Both the position numbers and the translations under genes were made by a program. From contig NZ_AP025471.1 of NCBI RefSeq assembly GCF_024347375.1, positions 372,001-436,000 on the forward strand: 64,000 nucleotides of DNA. Reading direction: 5' to 3'. The notes beneath the pieces were generated by a model. That model saw nothing but the letters and a program-made list of their open reading frames with translations. It did no database searches and was not told where the DNA came from. Below, piece after piece: positions 28,004 through 38,606 of this stretch. Position 1 is the stretch's first letter; each line of letters begins with the position of its first letter. Source of the stretch: Vibrio coralliirubri (GTDB lineage Bacteria; Pseudomonadota; Gammaproteobacteria; Enterobacterales; Vibrionaceae).

Positions 28004-29071
28004 TTAGAAAACGAAACTCAACATGATGGTGTAAAGGACGGCATCTTTGTCATCAAAGGCACTTCGTGGATAGAACTCTTCGACAAACGCACCGTTTGCT
28101 TTGCGAGCTTCAAAATATTGCACTTCACCATTAATAGAGACATTTGGTAGCACATCGTAATCCACACCAATTAGGTAGCTGTTTCCTGTTAGGTGTTCGT
28201 GTGAATCAAACTCTGCCCCGTAAACGACGTATGGAGTGAATAAATCTAGTCTATAGCCCAAACTCGCGTACATCGAGGACGAGAAGTCACTGATCTGTCC
28301 TTCACTTGCAAGCACCGCTTGACCTAATTCATACTCAGCACCTAACGACCAAAGTTGGATGTGTTGGTTATCTGCTGTTGGGAGGGTACCAACGTTTTTA
28401 ATCTTTACTGTTTGGTCAAAATTTGAATCTAGGAAAGATAAATTCCAACGATAATTTTCACCACTCAATTGAAGGTTGGCACCGAACATTCGATTGGTTT
28501 CAAATTCCAGCTCAGTACTCGAATTAAAGTCGACTTCGTTTTTGTCTTTTATACCGAAGAAGGGGGAGAGTAATAGCGTTGCTTCGTCACTGACATCATG
28601 AGTCCAACTCACTTTAATACCATTGAACGCAGTAATGCCTAAGACGGAATTGTATACCTCTGTTGGTGGCCTTGCTGTCATATAGGCTTGGCCCACATAG
28701 TAGTACTCAGAGGCAAGGAATAATGGTAGTCGTAATCGACCAACGCTGACATCAAAGTCATTAAATTCATAACCTAAGTAAGCCCACTCTAGCTGAGGCT
28801 CACTCCAATCATATTGGGGTGGCTTTACAACTTGCACGGAAGCTTTGAATGAATTGTAGAAGTAATCGAGTTGAACACCAAATGTGGTATCACAGTCGTA
28901 ACAGCTCTCATCAGTAAAACCGCGGTTGATGATTAATGGATTATCGTTATCCGATGTTGCCCAAGACGTTGAGCCAAAGCCACTCAAGGATAAATTATCG
29001 GTAAGTTCGATATTCGCAAAAGCCGGAGAGGCCATTGAGGCACATAACACTGACGTAATTATTCTTTTCAT
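28004..29071 (-). CDS. Predicted outer-membrane beta-barrel (porin-like) protein
   Basis: The product is 355 residues with a signal peptide (MKRIITSVLCASMASPAFAN) and alternating polar/hydrophobic strands ending in Phe (TIMLSFVF), the outer-membrane barrel terminal signal. Two Cys in CYDCDTT may bind metal or form a disulfide. It follows the PstS-like gene by one base on the same strand and probably belongs to the same operon as the hybrid kinase. The transported compound is unknown. A family name cannot be given confidently. Confidence 0.7.
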   Translation of the reverse strand: MKRIITSVLCASMASPAFANIELTDNLSLSGFGSTSWATSDNDNPLIINRGFTDESCYDCDTTFGVQLDYFYNSFKASVQVVKPPQYDWSEPQLEWAYLGYEFNDFDVSVGRLRLPLFLASEYYYVGQAYMTARPPTEVYNSVLGITAFNGIKVSWTHDVSDEATLLLSPFFGIKDKNEVDFNSSTELEFETNRMFGANLQLSGENYRWNLSFLDSNFDQTVKIKNVGTLPTADNQHIQLWSLGAEYELGQAVLASEGQISDFSSSMYASLGYRLDLFTPYVVYGAEFDSHEHLTGNSYLIGVDYDVLPNVSINGEVQYFEARKANGAFVEEFYPRSAFDDKDAVLYTIMLSFVF

Positions 29072-29072
29072 A

Positions 29073-29549
29073 TTATTTCTCCGAACTTATAACGTAGAGA
29101 ACGTTGGCATTTTGAGGAACCGAAGAGAGTGGGGAGTAACCAATACGGTTTGGTTTGTCATCAAGCCAGTCCACTAAGCTGTCGGTTGATGCCGTTTTGA
29201 TTTCTCTTGGATAACGCGCTTTTCCTGAAAAAGATAATCCAGCCCAATGTGCATTCATTTGAGCGGCATTTTTTCCAAGTAAAAGCTGATAAAATTGTTC
29301 TCTCTCGGCGCTGTTCTCAGGCCAGTCTGATAGTTCTACACGTTTGCCATTGAGGCGCTTGGTTTTTCCTCGGTATAGCTTTCTCGCTTTGTTTATCGAT
29401 ATCTCTTCAAACCCAGAGTCTAAAGAGAATATGGCGTAATCCTCTGCGGCATGAGCGGGGCTGAGAAGAAGTAAGCTTCCTAACAACCCTATCACTGCAG
29501 GTAGCAGCGCTCTGCACGAGAGTGTTTTAATTGTTTTGATCCATTCCAT
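29073..29549 (-). CDS. Short PstS-like substrate-binding protein
   Basis: This 158-residue protein has a hydrophobic N-terminal signal (VIGLLGSLLLLSPAHAAEDY) and a compact region resembling one half of phosphate/oxyanion-binding proteins (KARKLYRGKTKRLNGKRVEL, RIGYSPLSSVPQNANVLYV). Its length is about half the usual. It is embedded between the hybrid kinase (9-base gap) and the barrel protein (1-base gap), so it is more likely a sensory or accessory protein than an ABC component. No ABC permease is close. The ligand is unknown. Confidence 0.72.
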   Translation of the reverse strand: MEWIKTIKTLSCRALLPAVIGLLGSLLLLSPAHAAEDYAIFSLDSGFEEISINKARKLYRGKTKRLNGKRVELSDWPENSAEREQFYQLLLGKNAAQMNAHWAGLSFSGKARYPREIKTASTDSLVDWLDDKPNRIGYSPLSSVPQNANVLYVISSEK

Positions 29550-29558
29550 TGGTTTCTC

Positions 29559-32500
29559 CTAACAAGTCGCACTTTCTATTTGGTGGAACAGTTTTTCTTT
29601 TCTTACGGGCTTCGCTACGTACCCATCCATTCCGGAATCAAAGCACTTTTGAATATCATCATCGATAACACTGGCGGTTAACGCGATAATAGGAGTTTTG
29701 CTTAAGCCTTGGTTTTTCTCGTGTTCTCGAATCTCCTTAGTTGCGGTGAAACCGTCCATAACAGGCATCATGCAATCCATCAAAATAATGTCGAAGCTAC
29801 TGTCGTTCTGGTACATATCAACGGCAATTTGTCCGTTATCTGCTATTTCAAAGGCGTAGCCGGCTTTTTTAAGCATCACTGAAGCGACTTTCTGGTTCAC
29901 GCGATTATCTTCAACAAGCAATATCTTTTCTGATTTGCTCGGAATTGCGTTTTGTTCCGCTTCTTCAGGCAAAGTACGTTTTGTCGCAGCCCCGTTGATA
30001 ATCGGAGTGACAGTTGCAGGTTGTGTCTTAGGTTGTGTCTTAGGTTGAGCTTTATAGGAAGCTGGTAGTGGCATAGCTTCGACCGCGGTGAGCACTTTCT
30101 CTTTAAGCATCTCGAACTTGAATGGCTTTGGTACATAGTCATCCATACCAACGTCGAAACATTTCTGAATATCGTCATCGATGACACTGGCGGTCAATGC
30201 AATGATAGGGATGCGTCGCGTCGCTTCTGTTTCTTTTTCAATTCTTCGGATGTTGCTTGTCGCATCAAAGCCATCCATAACCGGCATCATGCAATCCATG
30301 AGTATCGCCGCGTAATGAGGATTAGCGGTGAACATGTCGATAGCTTCTTGACCGTTATTCGCAAACTCGAATTCAAAACCACTCTTTCCTACATGAAGGC
30401 CCGCAATCTTTTGGTTGATCTTGTTGTCTTCAACGATAAGGATTTTGTGTTGGATCTCAACTTGTGGCTGGCTTGCCTCAGATAGTTCCGCCAAACCTCG
30501 TGTATCACAAAGCTCAATAGCTTTAATTAAACGCAAGCCGAGTAGGGGCTGTGCGACTTGTGCTGTAACGCTGTCACCAAGATCCGCTGGCTCACTTAAG
30601 AAGGAACGTATCAAACAGATTGTGATGCCGTTTTGGTGCAGCTTAGCTAAGTTATCTGCGTGGGTATTAGCTAGGAATGCGTCATCTTCGGCGAAAACGA
30701 CAGTGATAGGTTTAGTGTGTTTTTGAGTGGAGAGCTGCTCTGTAATTGCCGTTATATCGTTCGTTTTATCGGTAACCTTCAAACCATAAAGGTTAAGGTC
30801 GGACTCGATTCGCTCGGAGAGCATGTTTTCGTTACCCAGCACATAAATATCAGCCATTGCTGCACTTGGTTTTGGCAGTATCAAGTCAACAGGCAATTCC
30901 AAGTCGAAGTAGAAACAACTCCCTTCACCTTTAACTGAGTCGAGTTGAATTTGACCACCCATCAGTTCAACCAACTGTGTACTGATGGCTAGACCAAGAC
31001 CAGTACCACCAAATTGACGTGTGGTTGAATCGTCTTCTTGAGCGAAGGGTTCAAATATCTGTTTTTGTTGCTTTGAATCGATACCAATACCCGTGTCTCG
31101 TACAGCAAATCGAATGGTGGCATTGTTATCTGCTTTGTTGAGCGTTTGGATTGATAAGGTGACGCCACCTTCTGCAGTAAACTTCACCGCATTCGACATA
31201 AAGTTCATCAAGATTTGTCTTAAACGGTGATCGTCTATCATCACGCGTGCCGGTGTGTCTGGGCTGATATCTACGTTAATCGATATTTTTTGTTCTTTGG
31301 CTTTTGGTGCCACAATAGAGGCTATGTCGTAAATCGATTCTCGAATTGATGCTGAATGAGGGCTGATCAAGAGCATGCCAGATTCGATCTTAGAGAAGTC
31401 CAAAATGTCGTTAATAAGGCTTAATAGCAGTTGAGAAGAAGTCTCAATGGTATCGACATAATCGCGTTGTGTTGGTGTCAGCGGTGTATCAGACAAGATC
31501 TCAGAAATACCGATAACGCCATTCAATGGAGTACGAATCTCGTGTGACATGTTAGCCAAGAAGCTACTTTTGGCCTTACTGGCTTGTATCGCGTGATCTT
31601 TTGCTTCTTCAGCGTCTTCTTTAGCTCGCTCGGCGTCTTCTTTTGCTACCGTCAATCTCTCTTTCGCGAGTTCTCGTTCGATGGTCAATCGTTCAACTTG
31701 TTGAGCAAACAGACTGAGTTCATCTTTACCTTGGATTAATTTATCTAAAGAAGGGCGCGTGTCATCATTTTCGCTTTTTAAGAAGGCTAACACCAAATTT
31801 AGGTTGTTAGTGACTTGTCTGGCCAAGCTAAGGGTTAAACCCATAACAATCGCTGCCAACAAAGCGACGATTGAAATAAACAGGGTTCGCTGTATTTGCG
31901 CGTCATAGATGGCTTGCTCAACTTCTTGTTGAAACTCTTGCTTGATTACGCCGCCAAGGCTTTGTAATAAGTTGAGTCGAGCGCTCATCGCTTCTAAGCC
32001 AACAGACACTTCTTGTGGCGTCAGTTGGCTGATTGCATTTAGGTCGAGTAGCGCGCTTCTTATCTCTTGGCTTTGAGCAAACACATCATTTCGAAACACT
32101 TCAACCATCAAAGACACTTGATGTTCGTTGGCGTTCAATGAAACAAAGCGCTCTAAGAACAATTGTTGTCTTTCACTCAAGGTTTCGATTTGTTCTGCGA
32201 GTTCTGGGTCGTACTCTTGGCTGCTTTGGAATATCTCAATCAGTGAACTACCAAGCTTGAACTCTTCATTCGACCAAAACATCAACCACTCAAGTTGTTG
32301 AAGGGCAGTGAGGTGCTGTTGAATTTCACGTTTAGTGTTTTCAAAAGGGACCTTCTCTACTTCAAGTAGCAGTTGCTTGTATAAATCGCTCTGCCATTCG
32401 AGGGCATCCAATTTATCGTAAGTGTCAGTCGCTTGCATCGTCGATAAGGTCGCTTCGCTGAAATCGGCAACAAGTTGATTCATTTCATCAGATGCGTCTA

Positions 32501-32774
32501 AAAAAATGATGGGAGACAGGTTTTTTAGTTCTGCCTTTACTTGATTGCTTTGAGTCGCAAACTCTTCAGGGCTAGACGCCAAGGTACTTCTATACAAGAC
32601 AGAAATATCTTGAAGATACACAGATAACTGATTGGTTCGTTCAAAATCGGTTAACTGAGTCGTTAATATATAAGCCTGTCTACCTGCTAGGAAGAGTAAT
32701 AATGAAATGGGAAGTAGAACTAAGCCAAAGAGTTTATGTTTGACTGAAAGGTTATTCCAGACCGTAATTGCCAT
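29559..32774 (-). CDS. Hybrid sensor histidine kinase with twin receivers
   Basis: ATG 32774 (MAITVWNN) has GGAT upstream; an in-frame ATG at 32786 adds four residues and has weaker support. The protein (about 1,071 residues) has two membrane helices flanking a helical periplasmic region of about 270 residues, a coiled coil, then HisKA with [15 protein letters not shown]. The HATPase domain has [16 protein letters not shown] and [10 protein letters not shown], so it looks active. A degenerate receiver-like segment and two full receivers follow (both with [13 protein letters not shown] and KP). The two receivers share the run [18 protein letters not shown] and are joined by a KTQP-rich linker, indicating internal duplication. 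No HPt is fused. The neighbours are a PstS-like and a barrel protein. Confidence 0.9.
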   Translation of the reverse strand: MAITVWNNLSVKHKLFGLVLLPISLLLFLAGRQAYILTTQLTDFERTNQLSVYLQDISVLYRSTLASSPEEFATQSNQVKAELKNLSPIIFLDASDEMNQLVADFSEATLSTMQATDTYDKLDALEWQSDLYKQLLLEVEKVPFENTKREIQQHLTALQQLEWLMFWSNEEFKLGSSLIEIFQSSQEYDPELAEQIETLSERQQLFLERFVSLNANEHQVSLMVEVFRNDVFAQSQEIRSALLDLNAISQLTPQEVSVGLEAMSARLNLLQSLGGVIKQEFQQEVEQAIYDAQIQRTLFISIVALLAAIVMGLTLSLARQVTNNLNLVLAFLKSENDDTRPSLDKLIQGKDELSLFAQQVERLTIERELAKERLTVAKEDAERAKEDAEEAKDHAIQASKAKSSFLANMSHEIRTPLNGVIGISEILSDTPLTPTQRDYVDTIETSSQLLLSLINDILDFSKIESGMLLISPHSASIRESIYDIASIVAPKAKEQKISINVDISPDTPARVMIDDHRLRQILMNFMSNAVKFTAEGGVTLSIQTLNKADNNATIRFAVRDTGIGIDSKQQKQIFEPFAQEDDSTTRQFGGTGLGLAISTQLVELMGGQIQLDSVKGEGSCFYFDLELPVDLILPKPSAAMADIYVLGNENMLSERIESDLNLYGLKVTDKTNDITAITEQLSTQKHTKPITVVFAEDDAFLANTHADNLAKLHQNGITICLIRSFLSEPADLGDSVTAQVAQPLLGLRLIKAIELCDTRGLAELSEASQPQVEIQHKILIVEDNKINQKIAGLHVGKSGFEFEFANNGQEAIDMFTANPHYAAILMDCMMPVMDGFDATSNIRRIEKETEATRRIPIIALTASVIDDDIQKCFDVGMDDYVPKPFKFEMLKEKVLTAVEAMPLPASYKAQPKTQPKTQPATVTPIINGAATKRTLPEEAEQNAIPSKSEKILLVEDNRVNQKVASVMLKKAGYAFEIADNGQIAVDMYQNDSSFDIILMDCMMPVMDGFTATKEIREHEKNQGLSKTPIIALTASVIDDDIQKCFDSGMDGYVAKPVRKEKLFHQIESATC

Positions 32775-32987
32775 ATAAGGATCCATCCAACTGTCGTTAT
32801 ATAAAAACAGTAGAATAAAAATTCCGATATGGAAACTTTGAAACGGTAAATTTTACGTAAGTGTGGGAGGGGTATAAGTTCTTGTGATTCCAGAGCTTAT
32901 TTTGAAATGCGTTCTTTTATTAGTAATTTATAGCGTTTGGCAGTTTGTTTAATTTTATGCTTATTGATGAATAACTTAAAAAGCGTA

Positions 32988-33362
32988 TTAATGAGGACGA
33001 TTGTTATCGAGGCTTAATTCGAAAAGAAGTTGCTCTAAAACCGTTTTTGCAGAGGGTTCTAATGTCCAAATACCGAGCATTCTGTTTAGTGCAGCGCGAT
33101 ACACTCTGTTTTTGAGTAGGAAGGCGAGTGTGCTTGTATCGTTGTTAAAAACGTGTGTTTGTATGATTGTGAGCTCTGGTTTATTTGCGATTTCAATTTT
33201 CTGTAGGTTAAAAGCAGGCAGGAATGAACACTCGTACCAAATCTCAATGATCTCTCGAAGTTCGATTTCTTCTTCAGGCACGTCACAGCCCTGAAATATA
33301 TGATTCTCAGGAATTGCGGATAAGTAAGCTACATCAAGCTTGTCTGCAACGAATGTGTACAT
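32988..33362 (-). CDS. Small hypothetical protein downstream of the secretion genes
   Basis: A 124-residue acidic protein starts at ATG 33362, with AAGGAAG just upstream. It has no signal peptide, membrane helix or motif I recognise, and contains several Cys, Trp and Phe in its first half (WYECSFLPAFN). It lies 108 bases downstream of the ABC transporter on the same strand, so it may be the last gene of the secretion operon. I do not recognise a family. Confidence 0.55.
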   Translation of the reverse strand: MYTFVADKLDVAYLSAIPENHIFQGCDVPEEEIELREIIEIWYECSFLPAFNLQKIEIANKPELTIIQTHVFNNDTSTLAFLLKNRVYRAALNRMLGIWTLEPSAKTVLEQLLFELSLDNNRPH

Positions 33363-33470
33363 TTTCTTCCTTGTTACCTGTGGTATTGGGGCGAATCATC
33401 TCTCTCACTTATTAATTTGTCAATTACATCCATTTCCCTAAATCGCGAATTGTGATTAAGCGTTGAGGTT

Positions 33471-35609
33471 TTAGCTTAAGCTGTTTAAGTATTTGTCTGT
33501 TAAGCCAAAATATTTCAAATTCCCATCCGGCTCTAACACTAAACTCATGTTTGATGTTGCGATCAAACCAGGGTCATTAGTCGAAAAAATCACGGTTTTA
33601 TTCAACAATTTATCGGAGAACAGGCGATTAAAGTATTGAGCGTTTTCTTGCTCTGCACCGTTGAACGGTTCATCAATGATAATCAGAGATTGCTCACAGT
33701 TACCTAGGCCAAGTGCCAAACGCAATTTTTGTTGAATTCCATTCGGGAGACTTTTGCATTTATCCACGCTTAACTGAGTAGCCAAGCCTTCAGGAAGCCA
33801 TTCATCTAATTCAAAGAAGCTGATCATCTCTTGCATCTTGTCTGTTGGAATCAGCCCGTTGTGTAGAATGAAGTTGGTCTCAAGTGAGCCTTCAAAAATA
33901 TGTAAATTGAAAGGAATGTAGTTAATCGACGTGCGATAACGGTAGCTATTGAACTGTTTAATGTTGTAACCATCGACAGATACAGCGCCTTGATAGCGGT
34001 CTTCTAACCCAGCAATGATTGAGATTAAGGTGGTTTTGCCGCAGCCCGTAGGGCCACAAATGACCACTTTGGCACTGGGTGGCACTTTGAAACCAAGGTT
34101 GGTTAAGCCGGTCGCCGCTCCTGCATATCGGTGACTGACACCGCTGCCCACAATGCTGCCTTGGAACTGGCGAATAGGTGGGCTTTTTTCTAAGGTCAAT
34201 TTGTCGTCATTCATCGACATCAGGTTGTTTATCTGTGCTGATGAAGCCTTGATCGATTGGAACTTGGAAATTGAGTTATAGATACCCATGATTGGGCCTA
34301 ACGCTTTCCAAACCAAAATTACGGTCGCGAGCATGGCACCTGCATCAGAAGTGCCTTCCATCACGCCGATTACCGCGGTCACGATACTTGCTGTACCAAT
34401 CACTTGAATCAAACTGCCGCCAGCGGCCTGAATCTTACTGTTCGTTACGGCAACGTTCTCTGCATCGCTGGTGCTTTGCATGTGCGATGCACTGAATCGA
34501 GATTGAACGACACGAAGTAAAGGTAGGCCTTGAATGGTCTTGATACCACGAAGGATTTCGTTCCATTGATACGAGACCATCGCATTGGCGCGCGAACTTT
34601 TGGATGTGGCTTGCGAGTAGATATAGCGCGAGTAAATACAGAACACTAGCATCAGTATTAAACCACCCATTACCACCAATGCCGCTGTACCAGACATCAG
34701 AGCTATGGCGATGATAAATACAATCACAAACGGCATATCAAAATAGCTGAGGGTTGATTCTGCAGTCACTAAGCGTCGGAAGGTATCGATATCTTTCAAA
34801 CGTGCTAGCTGAGAAGAGACACCGGCAGTGGATGTCATCGCATAGGGTAGCCACAGTAGCTTAGATATAACGGCTTGCGAGATGTGCACGGCGAGATCTT
34901 TACCGGAAGTGGCAATGATGTTGACCCGCATTTTCTTAAAGAAGTATTCAGAGAAGCCGACAATGATGGCAAACAGAGTTAACCAATACAGTGTCGCCTC
35001 AGAACTCGAAGTGAGTGCGAAGTTATAAACACTCATAATAAAGAATGGCTGCAATGCACCTAGAATACTGATGACGAAACTCAGAATGATTAAGCTCTTT
35101 AGCTCGTTGTTATAGCGATAGAAAGCGTATTTAATCCAATTACTTCTGTCTTGCGATTCCGGCGGTGGTTCGCGGAACAGACGAGAGTACTCGCTAATAG
35201 AAATCAGCAAGCACGGCTTTTGACACATTGGATATTCAATAGTGTTGTTGTTCGTGTAATCAAACAGCAGCAATTTTCCATCTTTAGTACCTAAGAAGAT
35301 CGCACTTAGATTCTCTATTTCAATAAAGCATGGGTGAGGGTGCTTATCGATATTCTCGAGTGTCTTTAGCTTAGTCACATCACAGCGATACCCAAGACGC
35401 TCGATGGTTGCCGTAAAACTGTCGCTGTCTTTTGGTTTAGGAATAAAAGCGTCACTGAGGATTGCGGGCGTACCTTCCCATTCTAATGCTATCAAGGTGT
35501 AAGCTAAGCCGCGAATCAGCGGCGACTGACCGTAACGTTCATCATAACCACTTGCTTCAAAGTCCAAAACTCGCTGCGGGACATTGTTGAAGTCAACTAG
35601 GATACTCAT
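33471..35609 (-). CDS. Type I secretion ABC transporter with C39-like domain (degenerate NBD)
   Basis: This 712-residue inner-membrane protein starts at ATG 35609, overlapping the previous stop by 4 bp (ATGA). Residues about 1-150 form a C39-peptidase-like domain with no clear catalytic Cys, residues 160-450 hold the membrane helices, and residues from 490 the ATPase. Walker A is GPTGCGKTT and Walker B SLIIIDEPFNG, with its Glu present. The signature reads LPNGIQQKL where LSGGQ is expected. The Q-loop (NYIPFNLHIFEG) lacks the Gln and the H-loop region has FSTNDP with no His. It resembles LapB-like exporters for giant adhesins and probably pairs with the ABC protein encoded just upstream. Confidence 0.88.
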   Translation of the reverse strand: MSILVDFNNVPQRVLDFEASGYDERYGQSPLIRGLAYTLIALEWEGTPAILSDAFIPKPKDSDSFTATIERLGYRCDVTKLKTLENIDKHPHPCFIEIENLSAIFLGTKDGKLLLFDYTNNNTIEYPMCQKPCLLISISEYSRLFREPPPESQDRSNWIKYAFYRYNNELKSLIILSFVISILGALQPFFIMSVYNFALTSSSEATLYWLTLFAIIVGFSEYFFKKMRVNIIATSGKDLAVHISQAVISKLLWLPYAMTSTAGVSSQLARLKDIDTFRRLVTAESTLSYFDMPFVIVFIIAIALMSGTAALVVMGGLILMLVFCIYSRYIYSQATSKSSRANAMVSYQWNEILRGIKTIQGLPLLRVVQSRFSASHMQSTSDAENVAVTNSKIQAAGGSLIQVIGTASIVTAVIGVMEGTSDAGAMLATVILVWKALGPIMGIYNSISKFQSIKASSAQINNLMSMNDDKLTLEKSPPIRQFQGSIVGSGVSHRYAGAATGLTNLGFKVPPSAKVVICGPTGCGKTTLISIIAGLEDRYQGAVSVDGYNIKQFNSYRYRTSINYIPFNLHIFEGSLETNFILHNGLIPTDKMQEMISFFELDEWLPEGLATQLSVDKCKSLPNGIQQKLRLALGLGNCEQSLIIIDEPFNGAEQENAQYFNRLFSDKLLNKTVIFSTNDPGLIATSNMSLVLEPDGNLKYFGLTDKYLNSLS

Positions 35610-37192
35610 TGGTCACCTCCGGTAAGTTTTACGCGTTTGAGGCGATGGTTAAGCTTGTCCATTTTATTGCTGGCGATGATTAGGATTTTGTCATTGGCAC
35701 GATAAGCCGTGCTGGTAAGAACCATTCGCGCGAATTCCTCATCAAACACACAGTCGATATCATCAAATATCAATACACGTTTACTGGCGAGCAGAGCGCG
35801 AACCAATAATAAGGCATAGCCAACTTGGCGTGAGAATGGGTTACGCATATGGCCTTTGAGTTCTGTATAAAAACCGGCAGGGAGTCCATCAATTTGAGCT
35901 TTGATGTTCATGGTTTCACACAGTGCAAACGCCGTGTTATTCAAGCTTGGGCGGAAACAGGTGAGGTTATCGATAATCGTCCCTTCTACGAACGAACTGG
36001 TCTTATCAACCATCAGAACACTGTTACGCCAAACGTTGTAATTGACGTCATCCAAAGGCGTGTCGTTAATCATGATATCGAGTTTGCTATCACTGTTCTG
36101 ACGCGTAATACAGTTAGCGAGGTGGGTTTTACCTGAACCACTTTTCCCTGTCAGCAAATAGGCTTGTCCGAGTTCGAACTCGATGCGCTGCTTTTCAGAA
36201 TACTTAACCGAAATACGTTCTACTTCTGTTGTTTCATGTTGGTGCTCGACAGAGGCTGCTAATTCAAGGAGATCAGCGATACGTTGGATATGGAGTTTGT
36301 TTAACTCCCAGCGGCTAGCGGTGCGCATTACTTGCTGGTAAGGCGCAAAATAACGGTTGGTTAGCATGATGATGGCGGCCATGATGCCTTGACTCGATTC
36401 CATATTGATTACTGCAGTCGCCAATACCACAACGACACAAGCAATGGAGAGCTGTTGGATGAGCGCCAATATTAGGCTGAAGTTCGATTCAATCTGCTCA
36501 TATTTGATGTTCTCCACTTCGCGCTCTTCAACCATTTGTGTCATCAGGCTTTCAACTCGGTACTCCATGTTTCGAGCTTTGATATCAAGTGGGCTAGAGA
36601 TGATCTCAATGATTTTGGAGGTGGTTAACCCTTCGATGTCTGACTTATTCTGTAAGCTACCAATCTTTTGTTTGGAAAGGCTCCACGCAAAAATAGCCAA
36701 GATGACAGAGGCAATCAGAAGGGTAATGCCAGCCCATATGTTGATGAGGCCGATGATGAGGATCGTTATCACACTGACGGCAAGGTTGATAAGCGCTCGA
36801 ACCGATTCTCCACCAAAGAAGGTCTTAAGTTCAGGAATGGTTGAGATTCGTTCTAGGTATTCGCCCGGTTCTAAACGGCGGAATTTAGAGATCTCAGCCA
36901 AACAGATGGATTGAAATACCTTATTGGTTAAGTTGGTCTCAAACTGCCTCATGATGACAGAGGAAATCTTCTCTTCCTGATTTTTTAAGTGATAGTCGAG
37001 GAAGATAGAAATCAAGATAATCGCGAACAATAAGAACAGAGTATCTTGGGCTTGGTTGGGTAACACTCGGTCAAAAATGATCAGAATAGAGAAAGGCAGT
37101 ACCAAGCCAAACAGGGTCGATATTATCGTTGAGAAAGTCAGATAACACTTATCTGCCATGTTGATCTTTTGCGAAAACTGCTCAGTTTGCAT
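35606..37192 (-). CDS. Second ABC half-transporter, no peptidase-like domain
   Basis: The 528-residue product begins almost directly with membrane helices and has no C39-like domain. Its ATPase has Walker A TGKSGSGKTHL and a Walker B-like RVLIFDDIDCVFDEE, with Asp where the catalytic Glu sits. The expected signature position reads RNPFSRQVGYALL, far from LSGGQ, and the H-loop position reads ASNKMDKL. The Q-loop also lacks Gln. It overlaps the tolC-like gene by 11 bp and the next ABC gene by 4 bp. The likely unit is a heterodimer of two unequal half-transporters, which is unusual for type I secretion. Confidence 0.85.
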   Translation of the reverse strand: MQTEQFSQKINMADKCYLTFSTIISTLFGLVLPFSILIIFDRVLPNQAQDTLFLLFAIILISIFLDYHLKNQEEKISSVIMRQFETNLTNKVFQSICLAEISKFRRLEPGEYLERISTIPELKTFFGGESVRALINLAVSVITILIIGLINIWAGITLLIASVILAIFAWSLSKQKIGSLQNKSDIEGLTTSKIIEIISSPLDIKARNMEYRVESLMTQMVEEREVENIKYEQIESNFSLILALIQQLSIACVVVVLATAVINMESSQGIMAAIIMLTNRYFAPYQQVMRTASRWELNKLHIQRIADLLELAASVEHQHETTEVERISVKYSEKQRIEFELGQAYLLTGKSGSGKTHLANCITRQNSDSKLDIMINDTPLDDVNYNVWRNSVLMVDKTSSFVEGTIIDNLTCFRPSLNNTAFALCETMNIKAQIDGLPAGFYTELKGHMRNPFSRQVGYALLLVRALLASKRVLIFDDIDCVFDEEFARMVLTSTAYRANDKILIIASNKMDKLNHRLKRVKLTGGDQ

Positions 37193-38606
37193 TGCGACCT
37201 CCTTTCCTCAATGACTCCGTTGAGAGAAGGTGTTTAGGCACCAAATCTTGATTGTCTCGTCCCTCAATATCGCTCATCAATTGCATGATGCTCTCTATCG
37301 ATTGAATTGAGAGTATGCCTTTAGTTTGCTCAAGCTTGATGGTCTCGATGATGTAGTCGTATCGTGCGCTTTCATAGTCTCTCAAAGCGCTGAACAATTT
37401 ACTTTCCGCCGCCAGCAAGTCGGTGATGGTACGCGTGCCTAATTGGTAGGCTCTTTGGATCCCTTTATAAGAGGCGTAGTTGGCGCGAATGATGTTTTCG
37501 TAACTGCTTATAGACTGCGAGAAATCGTTAATGTTGAGCACTGATGTATTCACACTGTTACGTGTGGTGTAAAGCGAATCTTGGTAAAGCAGCTCAGTAC
37601 GTTCGATGGCCGTCGATGATTTTTGATAACCATAGTAATCAGAACCACCAGACAAGATAGGCACGGCGAGGTTTAAGCCAACACTGGTTGAGTTACTTTC
37701 ACCTGTCGCTGTAATGTCGGTTTTATCGTAGTTATTGGCGTCATCGTGTCGATAGCTGGCTGAAAGCGACACGGTCGGTAAGAAATTCGAACCGCTCTCT
37801 TTCAAGCTTCTGCGGCTTCTTTCTACGTTTTTCTTTGCTACCAACAAGTCGTTATTCAGCTTTAATGCTTGATCCATAATTGCGCGTTGTTCGGTTTCGT
37901 TGATCTCTTTTAAAGGCACGCTTTCGTATATGTCTTGCGACGGAGTAATAGGGTATTGAATTTGAATAGAGAGCCCGTTGAGAATGACACGTCGATCTTT
38001 CTGCAAGGTTCTTAATCGGTTCGACACACCTTCTTTCTGAGCAATCACTTCGTACAGCTCACTGGCTGCGGTGTTACCCAGCTCTACATTGCGTCGCATT
38101 TGGTGTTCACGCGTTTCGGACGATTTAAGTTCAACCTTGGTCGCTTTAATTTGGGCGTTATTTTTCAAATACTCAAAGTATTGAGAACCGATTTCCGAAA
38201 TGGTGCTTTGGACTTTGTTCTCGTGTTTAATCTCTTCAATATTGAAGTCGAGTTTTGCCGTCCCATATTTAAAAATGTCACCAAGATTGAATATGGATTG
38301 GGATAAAGAAAGACTGTAGCTATTTGAGTTATAGCTAGAGGTTTCATCGGGTACGCTCGATAGTAAGGTTTCATTCTCGTTCCATGTGGTATCGGCAGCA
38401 CCATTGAGTGAAGGCAGAAATTTAGAGCGACTAATACCAATGTTGTACTCGTTTTCTTCCACGCCCTTATCACTCGCGCGAAGAGACAGGCTGTTTTGCA
38501 GGCCGAGTTCTACCGCCTCAAGCAGGGTAGTCGCCGATGCTGAAGGTGTCGTGCTGAATGCGAGTGCAGCTATGATGCTGCTAATTAAGTTTCTGTACCG
38601 CCACAT
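37182..38606 (-). CDS. TolC-family outer membrane factor
   Basis: This 474-residue protein has a signal peptide (ISSIIAALAFSTTPSASA) and the two TolC half-repeats: EAVELGLQNSLSLRA near residue 30 and ILSGGSDYYGYQKSST near residue 310, with alpha-helical coiled parts such as YKGIQRAYQLGTRTITDLLA. It supplies the outer-membrane tunnel of the type I system. Its start overlaps the end of the kinase-like gene by 26 bp, so the two are likely translated together. The length is normal for the family. Confidence 0.9.
   Translation of the reverse strand: MWRYRNLISSIIAALAFSTTPSASATTLLEAVELGLQNSLSLRASDKGVEENEYNIGISRSKFLPSLNGAADTTWNENETLLSSVPDETSSYNSNSYSLSLSQSIFNLGDIFKYGTAKLDFNIEEIKHENKVQSTISEIGSQYFEYLKNNAQIKATKVELKSSETREHQMRRNVELGNTAASELYEVIAQKEGVSNRLRTLQKDRRVILNGLSIQIQYPITPSQDIYESVPLKEINETEQRAIMDQALKLNNDLLVAKKNVERSRRSLKESGSNFLPTVSLSASYRHDDANNYDKTDITATGESNSTSVGLNLAVPILSGGSDYYGYQKSSTAIERTELLYQDSLYTTRNSVNTSVLNINDFSQSISSYENIIRANYASYKGIQRAYQLGTRTITDLLAAESKLFSALRDYESARYDYIIETIKLEQTKGILSIQSIESIMQLMSDIEGRDNQDLVPKHLLSTESLRKGGRNAN

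Noticed and set aside
29073..29549. The PstS-like gene as part of a phosphate ABC importer
   Set aside because: It is half length and no PstC, PstA or PstB gene is nearby.
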